Assembly: GCA_030428695.1 (NCBI GenBank)
Contig: JAUIEM010000025.1
Location: 1 to 40,180, forward strand
Reading direction: 5' to 3'
Length of the DNA: 40,180 bases
Origin: a bacterium
Lineage (GTDB): Bacteria > Planctomycetota > J058 > JAJDCP01
This document shows, piece after piece, positions 7,664 to 14,622 of this stretch. How positions within the stretch are numbered: the first letter of the stretch is position 1; every line of letters begins with the position of its first letter. Both the position numbers and the translations under genes were made by a program. The notes beneath the pieces were generated by a model that was not told where the DNA came from, made no database searches, and was given only the letters and a program-made list of their open reading frames with translations.

Positions 7664-8895
7664 CGGTCACGCAAGGCGTTGTAGATAGCACGAACTTCGT
7701 GACCCGCCGAATCGAACCAGCCTTCCGGCCATCCAGAGATGCTGCCGTCGTCGCTCACTTCCAGAATGCGGGCCTCCGTCTGCGCAGTTTCGTCATCGAT
7801 CCAGACGAAGCGAACATCCTCTGGAGCGAGGGTGCCTTCTGCTATGCGTCGCCGAATCCGCAGGACGAAGCACTCGCTGTGCGTTTCTACGACGCACTTG
7901 GTCGTGCCTGCCAAGGCAGTCGAGATAAAGGAGTCGGCGAGGCTCGCCTGGCTTGCGGGGTGGAGGTGCGCCTCCGGCTCCTCAGTCAGGAGGATCGCCG
8001 GCCTAGGCGTCTTTGTATCCAGTTGGGAGAGCAGGGTGTTTTGGATGATCACCGGGAGTGCATGCGCAACGCCTGTTCCGAGCGCTGATATCGGGACCGT
8101 TTCTTCACGCCCAGCGCGTCGTCCTCGAACGACGTGAAAGGTCTGTGTCTTGAAAGATATCTCATCGACTTCGATCTCAACGGCAAGTGTCTCTGCCACA
8201 GTCTTCTTGATTTCGTCGAGAATTGCGTGGTCGTCATTGGCGTATAGTGTTCCAAGCACATCGCTCGAATAGGACCCGTCGTGGCCTACAAACAACTGTC
8301 GACTAGTCGGCCACGAGAAACCAGGTATGGTCCCCTCTCGGCTCGGTGCGATGCGCCTAACTTCGAGACTCTGATTCAGCGGTTCGGCAATGTGCCAGAC
8401 TTTGCCATCTTCTTGGAAAGGAACCAATCCCCGGAATTCAACGTCTAGTGTACTTCCATCCTTGTCTACATATCTTGAGTTCGGGGGGTCCCAACGAATT
8501 TTGTGTTCGCCATTATTGATAGTTGAGATTGTCCAGTCGCGGATCCACTGTTGAGGATTGCTGTAGTTTGACGTTGGAGATTTAGAGATGGTCACATGAA
8601 GGGAGCGAATACTGCACTTCTCGAACTCCACCAGAAGGTTGAAGTGAGGAGTCTCGACGCCGTGACGAAGATCGAACAGGTTTCTACCTAGCGAGAGTGA
8701 GGGAAGATCATAGGGGAGTCCTGGTGAGGAATCCGAGGTCGGCGCGAGTGCCATTGACACGGCAATGGGAGCACGCACGAGAGCGCTCTTGCCGGATCCG
8801 TTGTTTCCAAACACTACTGTGAGTGGGGTCAATGGCAGACAGGCTGTGCCCGCAAATGCTTTGTACGAAACCACAGTCACCGACTTGAAATTCAC
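7660..8895 (-). CDS. AAA/ABC-type ATPase with DUF3696-like C-terminus
   Basis: The protein has 411 residues. The start is GTG 8895, six bases after GGAGG. It has Walker A GNNGSGKS (residues 30-37), a signature-like ISALGTGVAHALPVI (269-283), Walker B ILLTEEPEAHLHP (301-313) and a VVETHSE H-loop (335-341). This is the OLD/RecF-like ATPase head with a short inserted middle region. The end, GWPEGWFDSAGHE (388-400), resembles the DUF3696 tail found on AAA_15/AAA_21 proteins. It lacks the TOPRIM domain of full OLD nucleases, which the next gene seems to supply in trans. It is the first clear gene of the three-gene operon. Such ATPases sense DNA or phage products in several defence systems; which signal applies here is unknown. 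Confidence 0.9.
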   Translation of the reverse strand: MNFKSVTVVSYKAFAGTACLPLTPLTVVFGNNGSGKSALVRAPIAVSMALAPTSDSSPGLPYDLPSLSLGRNLFDLRHGVETPHFNLLVEFEKCSIRSLHVTISKSPTSNYSNPQQWIRDWTISTINNGEHKIRWDPPNSRYVDKDGSTLDVEFRGLVPFQEDGKVWHIAEPLNQSLEVRRIAPSREGTIPGFSWPTSRQLFVGHDGSYSSDVLGTLYANDDHAILDEIKKTVAETLAVEIEVDEISFKTQTFHVVRGRRAGREETVPISALGTGVAHALPVIIQNTLLSQLDTKTPRPAILLTEEPEAHLHPASQASLADSFISTALAGTTKCVVETHSECFVLRIRRRIAEGTLAPEDVRFVWIDDETAQTEARILEVSDDGSISGWPEGWFDSAGHEVRAIYNALRDR

Positions 8896-9098
8896 TCATA
8901 GCCTCCACTTTGCGTGTCCGAGCCTGAGACTAATGACTCTGCGGTTGAAAATGCCTGCTCACAATTCTCTCTTCGACTTGACATGTCTCTCAGGGGTTGT
9001 TGCTCCTCTTCAATATCGGCTTCCATATCTGTATTGGTCTGCGGCCATCGACAGACAGACCTCGGTTGGACGGTGTCGATTGTCGGAAACGCGACCAT
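8892..9098 (-). CDS. Possible small leader protein of the defence operon
   Basis: A 68-residue frame runs from ATG 9098 and ends in a TGA that overlaps the GTG start of the ATPase gene (GTGA). The peptide has a Glu-rich middle (DMEADIEEEQQ) and no recognised motif. An in-frame stop lies directly before the ATG and no ribosome binding site is visible. It could be a translationally coupled small subunit, a leader peptide or a chance frame. The overlap geometry is the only argument for it. Confidence 0.25.
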   Translation of the reverse strand: MVAFPTIDTVQPRSVCRWPQTNTDMEADIEEEQQPLRDMSSRRENCEQAFSTAESLVSGSDTQSGGYE

Positions 9099-9159
9099 TC
9101 AGCGCAAGCACACAATCGGAGTCTCACGCAGCCAATGCGCCTTTGAGTCTTTAGCCCGT

Positions 9160-9288
9160 CCTCGCCTTCCAAGCCCGGAGGCCTTCGCCGAGCTCGCGGT
9201 GTGCATCGCCGGCTCGCGCATCTATCCCGCCCTCAAGCGCGCCTTGCTGAGGGACGGGTCCTGCGAAGTCCTGTCCCTGGACAGGTGA
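9160..9288 (+). pseudogene. 3' remnant of a truncated host gene at island edge
   Basis: Composition changes sharply near 9160 from mixed to GC-rich. From there a plus-strand frame with strong G/C third positions encodes SPEAFAELAVCIAGSRIYPA and ends, after LLRDGSCEVLSLDR, at a TGA (9286-9288). Upstream of 9160 the same frame is low-complexity and not protein-like. The simplest reading is the C-terminal end of a resident gene whose 5' part was lost when the island inserted. The family is not recognised. Confidence 0.4.
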
Positions 9289-9293
9289 GCCCG

Positions 9294-9313
9294 GCTGATC
9301 GAAATCGATCAGC
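9294..9313. repeat. Near-perfect 20 bp palindrome
   Basis: GCTGATCGA and TCGATCAGC flank two bases. It lies just after the truncated gene tail and 66 bp before the next start. It could be an operator or a short hairpin; no T-run follows. Confidence 0.5.
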
Positions 9314-9378
9314 GGAGATGGTGACCGCCCGGTGACGCCGCCCGCCTAGGCAAGAGGAACTCCAGCCGCGAGGTTGCC

Positions 9379-9972
9379 ATGCGCACGCTCCTCTGCCTCC
9401 TTCTCCTCTCCCCCGCCTTCGCCCAGGACGAGCCCGCCGCGGACGAGGCGGACGGCCTCGAGGCGCGCCTGGCCCTGCGGCAGCTGCAGATCGAGAACGC
9501 CGCCCTGCGCCTCGAGCTCGCCATCGAACGTCTCGACCAGGAGACCACCTCGGTCGCGGCCGTGCGCAGCGCTGCCGCCACACTGCTCCTGCTCACTGCC
9601 GAGAACGACATCGTCGTCGAGCTCCGCGAAGAGCTGCGCTGCGTGCGCCAGGAGCTGGGTCGGGCGCAGGACGAGCTCGAACGGACCCGCGAGCTCTTCG
9701 ATCGCCTCACGTTCGGCGAGCGCGACACCCCTCCGCCGCTGGACGGCAAGGTGGTGTTCGCCGACAACGACGTGGATCCGGCCGTGTGCAGCTTGTCTCT
9801 CGGGCGGAGGGACGGGGTCCGCAACGGCTTTGTCTTCACCCTGTGGCGCGACAAGACGTTCGTCGCGCGGGTCATCGTCGAGGAGACTCTCGAAGACGTC
9901 TGCCACTGCCGCGTCCTGTTCACGAAGGAAGGCGAGGTCGTCCTCGTCGACGACTGCGCGACCAACCGCTGA
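9379..9972 (+). CDS. Secreted coiled-coil protein with small C-terminal beta domain
   Basis: The protein has 197 residues. ATG 9379 is five bases after GAGG. A signal peptide (MRTLLCLLLLSPAFAQ) leads to a long heptad-rich coiled coil (residues about 25-115). A beta-rich domain follows with SLSLGRRDGVRNGFVFTLWR, FVARVIVEETLEDVCHCRVL and KEGEVVLVDDCATNR. The GRRDGV.NG..F.LWR pattern is the 'status of a well-behaved barrel' repeat seen in MreC-like and planctomycetal secreted coiled-coil proteins of unknown role. Two cysteines in VCHCRV could bind metal or form a disulfide. It probably acts outside the cytoplasmic membrane. The next gene, 131 bp on, is also secreted. No function is known. Confidence 0.75.
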   Translation: MRTLLCLLLLSPAFAQDEPAADEADGLEARLALRQLQIENAALRLELAIERLDQETTSVAAVRSAAATLLLLTAENDIVVELREELRCVRQELGRAQDELERTRELFDRLTFGERDTPPPLDGKVVFADNDVDPAVCSLSLGRRDGVRNGFVFTLWRDKTFVARVIVEETLEDVCHCRVLFTKEGEVVLVDDCATNR

Positions 9973-10103
9973 GGCGAACCCTGCCTGCGGGAGCGGTCCG
10001 GTCCACGCGGAGACGTCGCAGCCCTCGGTGGAACCGGGCTTGCCTGCCCGGCGTGCGCTGTTAGCCTGAGAGCTCCGCCCATCCTCCCGCTCTCGGAGAA
10101 CAG

Positions 10104-13043
10104 ATGTCCCTCCATACGCCGATGCTCCAGACCACAGCCGCCCTCTTCGTCGTGACCTTCGCGCTGCTCCCAGCCACCGCCCAGGAGACCGATCGCTCCA
10201 GTCCCGAGGCGGTCATGCGGGCGTACATCGCCGCCTACAACCAGGCCGACGAAGCGGGCATCCGCGACCTGATCCATGAGAGTGAGAGACGTCTCCTCGG
10301 AGGTTTCCCCGCCGCCGAGAATGCCGTGCGCGTCCAGACCATCGTCCGCGAGCGGCAAGAGGAGGGCTGGGCCGTGCTGCGCGTCCGCCTGGTGGGCGAG
10401 GACTACCCGACGGGCGCGGACACCTACATGTTCTTTCTCCAGACGGACGACCTCTGGTTCCTCACCTTCGGCTACTCCCCGGATTTCGTCCCCCCGGACT
10501 GGATCGTCGAGCAGGTCGAAACCTGGGAGCGGGAGGTGCTCCCGCCCGACGCAGCCGCCTGGGACGGCTCGGCTCCACTCGAGGAGCTCGTGATCCCGGC
10601 GGGTCGACCGCACACGATCGCGCTGACGGTCCCCGAGGCCGGCGTCTATGCCCTCCATGCTGCCGGGGACGCCGGCACGAGCTTCAGCGTCCACGTGCAG
10701 GACAACGCGCGCTCTGGGAACCTGGTCGTCTGTGCGCTCGAGGCAGGGACAACGACACGGATCGACGTCAGCCATCCTTCCGCCCGGGAGGAACGCTGCG
10801 TCCTGGCGCTGGTCGAGGTCGCCGAGGCGCTCCCCGCCGCGGCCACGCACCCCCTCGGGCGCTCGAAGGCCTACACCTTCGGACGTCTCGCGCCGACCGT
10901 CCTCGGGTTGGACATCTCCACGCCCGGGCTCCACACCTTCGCCACGGTCCTCGTCGACAGCGAGCGGAAGCTGGTCAGCTACCTGGTGACGCCTGACGGC
11001 AGCCTGCTGGCGCTCGGCCGCGAGCACGAGCTCGAGGCCGGACGCCACGCGCTGATCTTCGGGGCTCCGGACGCGGCGGTCGAGGCGAAGCTGCGGGTCA
11101 CGCCGGTGTCGCGGCTGGTCGCAGGCCAGGCGCTGCCGGTCCGGGCCGAGCGGTCGACGGTGCAGCGGGTCGAGATCGAGCTGGAGGAACCGCGGGTCAT
11201 CACCATCCGTCCGGGCGCCCCCGGTCTGGTCCTGGATCTCGAGCGGCGGCACGGCCTGGAGACGGATCGCATCGCGTCCAGCGAAGGCGCATTGACGACC
11301 ACGCTCGCCGCCGGCACGTACACGTTGACCGTCAGCCTCGCCGCCTCGGGCCCGTCGGCCGTCGAGACCGAGCTGCGGCTGACGACCTCGACCCCGGAGG
11401 CGCTCTCGATCCCCCGCGGTGCCGTCGTCGCCAGGCTCGACGGCAGCGGAGGGGAGCTGCAGCTCGACGACGGAGAGACCGGCGCCGTCTACTTCGAGCT
11501 CGAGCGAGGAGCGGCGGTGGTCATCGAGGGGCAGAAACGGTCGACGGTCCGGTCGGGCACGCCGTCCTTCGAGCTCTTCCGCGACGGCTACTCGCGAGGC
11601 GAGCTCAGCGTCGCGGGGACGGGCTACTGGATGGCGCGCTGGCTCGAGCCCGGGGTGTACAAGATCGAGGCGCGCGCGAGCTGGGGTCCGTGTGAGGTCA
11701 CCGCCTCGATCCGCTCCGCGCCCTTCATCGAGCCGGGCGAAGCCGTCAGACTCTCGATGCAGAAGGGCGAGCACGCGGCGTACTTCTTCACCCTCGACTC
11801 GCGAACCCACGTGCAGACGTCCCTGTCGGAGAGCGGCTCGGGCCTGCTCAAGCTCCTCGACGAGCGGGATCGTCTCCACGGTTGGGAGCTCTTCGCCACC
11901 AGCGCGACGGGCGAGCTCGAGCCAGGAGTCTACCGCCTCGAAGTCGCCGCCACAGGGCAGCTGCGCAGCTTGTTGCACCTGGAGGCCGAGGGCGCTTCCG
12001 GGCCCGCTCGCGACGAGCTCGATCCGGCCCTGCTCGGGACCTACCACTTCGGTAGGTATGAGTACAGGGAGCTCACGGAGACCTTCAGCCTCGAGCTCAG
12101 CGCCGCGACACGGCCCGACGCGATCTACCACGCCGTGAGACGCTATCGCGTCACGGACAGGTTCTCCCCGCTTTTGCAGTACGAAGGGGAAGAGGACCTC
12201 CACCTCGCCGCGGACTTCAGCGTCGTCGCCCGCACCGACAGGACGGAGCACACGAGGACCGAGCTCGAGCGCGACGGCGGGACCTGGCGTGAGAGGACGA
12301 TCGATCCCGACGCCGACTCCACCTCGACCTACGCCTACGACGGGCCGATCTACACCCATGCCTCCGTATTGCTGACCGCGATGTCCCTCCCGCTCGACGG
12401 CTCCATCGAGGAGCTGACGTTGGAGGGGAAGCGGGAAGCCGGCGGCGCTCGCCGCGAGGTGAACGTCGAGATCGGGCCCTGGACCGAGATCGAGGCCCGC
12501 GGCGAGACCTTCCGCGTAAGGATCGTGGTCTTCGCGGGCCTGTACGACGCCCCGCTGCACGTCGCTGTCGCGGGGGATCACCACATCGTGTCGTACTGGT
12601 TCGAGGGCAGCTCCGCGCGCACGTACGCCGGGACGGCCGAGGAAGCCGCGAACGACCTGCCGGAGCTCCACCTCCTGGCCAACCCGGTCCAGGCCGTGGC
12701 GACCCTCCTGCTCACGTTCGCCAAAGTCGTCCCCCTCGATGGGCTGGACGAGGTGATGGACTGGAGAGCCCTCTACAAGAACATGATCGAGGACGCGCAG
12801 CCCTCCCGGCAGCTCAGCTCCGAGGAGGTCACCGAGGGCGCAGCTTCCGTCCGCAGCACGTGGCGCGCGTCGATCGCCGAGCTCGAGATCACCGCGGAAG
12901 AGCTCGAACGCCGGCTCGACTCTCTCGCCGAGGAGCTCTCCCCGACGGGCACCGAGCGCGTCGTCTTCCTCGACGACAAGCCCTTCGCGACGCTGCGCTG
13001 GGACGGCGAGCGGTGGCTGATCGTCCGCTTCGAGCAGCGGTGA
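10104..13043 (+). CDS. Large secreted beta-rich protein with SnoaL/DUF4878-like N-terminus
   Basis: The protein has 979 residues. ATG 10104 follows GGAG by five bases. A signal peptide ends near TAQ (residue 26). Residues about 31-135 (SPEAVMRAYIAAYNQADEAG, then a WAVLRVRLVGEDY strand and FFLQTDDLWFLTF) look like the NTF2-like fold of SnoaL/DUF4878 proteins. From about 160 to 650 repeated beta stretches begin with charged groups and end in VY.L/YTL, like pre-peptidase C-terminal (PPC) domains. Residues 650-860 form another beta-rich part, followed by a helical tail. Binding or structural work in the periplasm or outside is likely. The macro-domain gene starts inside its stop codon (TGATG). 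Confidence 0.75.
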   Translation: MSLHTPMLQTTAALFVVTFALLPATAQETDRSSPEAVMRAYIAAYNQADEAGIRDLIHESERRLLGGFPAAENAVRVQTIVRERQEEGWAVLRVRLVGEDYPTGADTYMFFLQTDDLWFLTFGYSPDFVPPDWIVEQVETWEREVLPPDAAAWDGSAPLEELVIPAGRPHTIALTVPEAGVYALHAAGDAGTSFSVHVQDNARSGNLVVCALEAGTTTRIDVSHPSAREERCVLALVEVAEALPAAATHPLGRSKAYTFGRLAPTVLGLDISTPGLHTFATVLVDSERKLVSYLVTPDGSLLALGREHELEAGRHALIFGAPDAAVEAKLRVTPVSRLVAGQALPVRAERSTVQRVEIELEEPRVITIRPGAPGLVLDLERRHGLETDRIASSEGALTTTLAAGTYTLTVSLAASGPSAVETELRLTTSTPEALSIPRGAVVARLDGSGGELQLDDGETGAVYFELERGAAVVIEGQKRSTVRSGTPSFELFRDGYSRGELSVAGTGYWMARWLEPGVYKIEARASWGPCEVTASIRSAPFIEPGEAVRLSMQKGEHAAYFFTLDSRTHVQTSLSESGSGLLKLLDERDRLHGWELFATSATGELEPGVYRLEVAATGQLRSLLHLEAEGASGPARDELDPALLGTYHFGRYEYRELTETFSLELSAATRPDAIYHAVRRYRVTDRFSPLLQYEGEEDLHLAADFSVVARTDRTEHTRTELERDGGTWRERTIDPDADSTSTYAYDGPIYTHASVLLTAMSLPLDGSIEELTLEGKREAGGARREVNVEIGPWTEIEARGETFRVRIVVFAGLYDAPLHVAVAGDHHIVSYWFEGSSARTYAGTAEEAANDLPELHLLANPVQAVATLLLTFAKVVPLDGLDEVMDWRALYKNMIEDAQPSRQLSSEEVTEGAASVRSTWRASIAELEITAEELERRLDSLAEELSPTGTERVVFLDDKPFATLRWDGERWLIVRFEQR

Positions 13044-13734
13044 TGCGCGTGATCGTCAAGGCCGGGGACATCCTCGACGAAGAGGTCGATGTCCTGATCA
13101 GCACGGCCAACGTCCACTTGAACATGAGCGGCGGCGTCAACGGCGCGATCCTCCAGCGCGGCGGCGACGACGTGCAGGCCGCGCTGCGGGAATACCTGCG
13201 GGAACGCGGCCTCGACTACGTCGCGCCGGGCACGGTGGTCCGGACCGGACCGGGCCCCTTGCGCGTCCGGTCGATCATCCCGGCTGATTCACCGGGATTT
13301 CGTCGCGAGGACCCGGAGGCCGCTTGAGATCGGGCGCTTCGAGTCTTCGAGCAGCGGAGCCCATGCAGCGCCATAGGTGAGCAGCGCAGAAGGCTCGAAG
13401 TGCCCGAGATCTGCGGCATCCGGGTCCGCAGCAGGAATCCCGGTGAATCAGACGGGATCTCCACGCCGTCGCGATCGACGCCTTCTACGACTCGAGCGTC
13501 GAGCTGGTCGCCTCGACCCTCGACGCCGCCCTGACGCTCGCCTCGGAGGATGCAGCCCGAGCGATCGCGGTGCCCGCGCTGGCGACGGGGTACGGGCCGC
13601 TGTCGATCGAGGACTTCGCCCGTGCGGCGCGTCGGGCGATCGCGGAGCACGCCGCGTCCCCCTGGGAGCTCCGCGTCGTGCTGCGGCACGAGCGTGACGT
13701 GGAGCGCGTGCGCCGGGAGCTGCGGGGCGTGTAG
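13043..13734 (+). pseudogene. Macro-domain (ADP-ribose-binding) gene split by a mobile element
   Basis: The first part (13043 to about 13278) starts at an ATG overlapping the previous stop and encodes AGDILDEEVDVLISTANVHL then NMSGGVNGAILQRGG, the macro-domain loops that bind ADP-ribose. The second part (about 13459-13734) is in another frame and encodes HAVAIDAFYDSSVELVASTL then ARAIAVPALATGYG, the rest of the same fold, ending at TAG 13734. A 182 bp inverted-repeat element sits between them. Removing it restores a join reading about RSILHAVAID, which is normal for the family. The truncated product ends at a TGA inside the element (13327). Macro domains remove or read ADP-ribose marks; this copy is probably inactive. 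Confidence 0.85.
13277..13458 (+). mobile_element. MITE-like inverted-repeat element, copy 1
   Basis: The left end reads CCCGGCTGATTCACCGGGAT and the right end, reverse-complemented, CCCGTCTGATTCACCGGGAT. The match between ends continues with gaps for about 60 bases. The middle contains GAGCAGCGGAGCCCATG and CATAGGTGAGCAGCGCAGAA. It codes for no protein and interrupts the macro-domain gene. Two other copies lie at 33528-33704 (same orientation) and 34866-35057 (inverted). Exact ends are uncertain by a few bases and no clear target duplication is seen beyond a possible AT. Confidence 0.85.
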
Positions 13735-13749
13735 CCCGACACCCCGATC

Positions 13750-13758
13750 TGCTACAAT
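13750..13758 (+). promoter_or_regulatory. Extended -10 promoter element
   Basis: TGCTACAAT fits an extended -10 (TGnTAnnnT) 30 bp before the ATG at 13789. No good -35 is seen. The same type of element, TGCTACTAT, stands before the gene at 15881. Confidence 0.45.
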
Positions 13759-13788
13759 GCGCGGAAGTCCCCGGCCGGAGGCATCACC

Positions 13789-14556
13789 ATGCGCGCGCCG
13801 CTCATCGCCCTCCTCTTCTGCTCGCTCGCCCCTGCGCAGGAGCGTACGGACTGGCTGGTCGGCACCTGGGAGTACAGCGAGGACCTGATCTTCACCTTGA
13901 CCTTCTGGGCGGATGGGCAGGTCGCCTTCCGCACCCGCCAGGGTCCGCTCGACGAGACCCAGAAGGGCACCTGGAAGCTCGAGACCGGCAAGCTGACCCT
14001 GGCCCTCGAGGGCGCGACCGCGGTGTACGACCTCTCCAAGGTCGAACGCGACCTGTTCCTGCTGTCGGGCGGCGACCTGGTCGGCCGCGCCCTCGACTTC
14101 GTGCGGCTCGGCGATCCCCCGCGCCGCGAGCAGGCGGAAGGCCCCACGGGGCTGCCCGACGATCCGGAGTGGGCGGCCCGCTTCCCCCTCGCCGCGGTGA
14201 AGGAAGGCCCGAAGATCGCGGTCGTCGGGCTGCCGGACGACCCACGGCCGGCGGACGTGTTCGCCGAGGCCCAGGTCTTCGCGTCCCACCAGCTGTATCT
14301 GTGGAATGCCCCGGACGGGGAGGCCGCGACCCTGTGGCACTTCTTCCCCGACGGCCGCGCCTTCGTGCGGTTCATCCGCAGCGGCGAGATCGAGCAGCAT
14401 TGGGGGCGCTACCGCATCGACGGGGACGAGATGCGCTACATCATCGACGCGGGCGACGCCCTCGACCTCGAGCTGCGCAGCGGCCGGCGCTACCTCGCCT
14501 GGGAGGACCTGGTGTACGGCAACGTCGTGTGGGAGAACCACCGCCGCGCGGATTGA
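13789..14556 (+). CDS. Secreted protein with two lipocalin-like halves
   Basis: The protein has 255 residues. ATG 13789 is seven bases after GGAGG. A short signal peptide (MRAPLIALLFCSLAPAQE) precedes two similar beta-rich halves. The first has WLVGTWEYSEDLIFTLTFWA, GQVAFRT and KGTWKLETGKLTLAL; the second has YLWNAPDGEAATLWHFFPDG, FVRFI and HWGRYRIDGDEMRYII. The GTW..S/GRY..DGD pattern of strands is typical of small lipocalin-like or META-like beta barrels that bind small ligands. No family is certain. It sits between the disrupted macro gene and the annexin-peptidase fusion, with its own promoter-like element. Confidence 0.7.
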   Translation: MRAPLIALLFCSLAPAQERTDWLVGTWEYSEDLIFTLTFWADGQVAFRTRQGPLDETQKGTWKLETGKLTLALEGATAVYDLSKVERDLFLLSGGDLVGRALDFVRLGDPPRREQAEGPTGLPDDPEWAARFPLAAVKEGPKIAVVGLPDDPRPADVFAEAQVFASHQLYLWNAPDGEAATLWHFFPDGRAFVRFIRSGEIEQHWGRYRIDGDEMRYIIDAGDALDLELRSGRRYLAWEDLVYGNVVWENHRRAD

Positions 14557-14622
14557 GGACCACGGGACGGGACGGACGCTCCCAGGTAGGATGGAGGAAG
14601 GCCCGCGCCGAGGACGCCTCCG

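Noticed and set aside
9309..12671. Very long minus-strand open frame opposite the secreted proteins
   Set aside because: It is an antisense shadow caused by GC-rich third positions. Its product is Arg/Gly/Asp-rich low complexity, has no ribosome binding site and no domain, while the plus-strand genes have signal peptides and start signals.
13377..13460. Small open frames with similar peptides at the three element copies
   Set aside because: The peptides resemble each other only because the element repeats. They use different flanks, lack ribosome binding sites, and run along an inverted-repeat DNA element.
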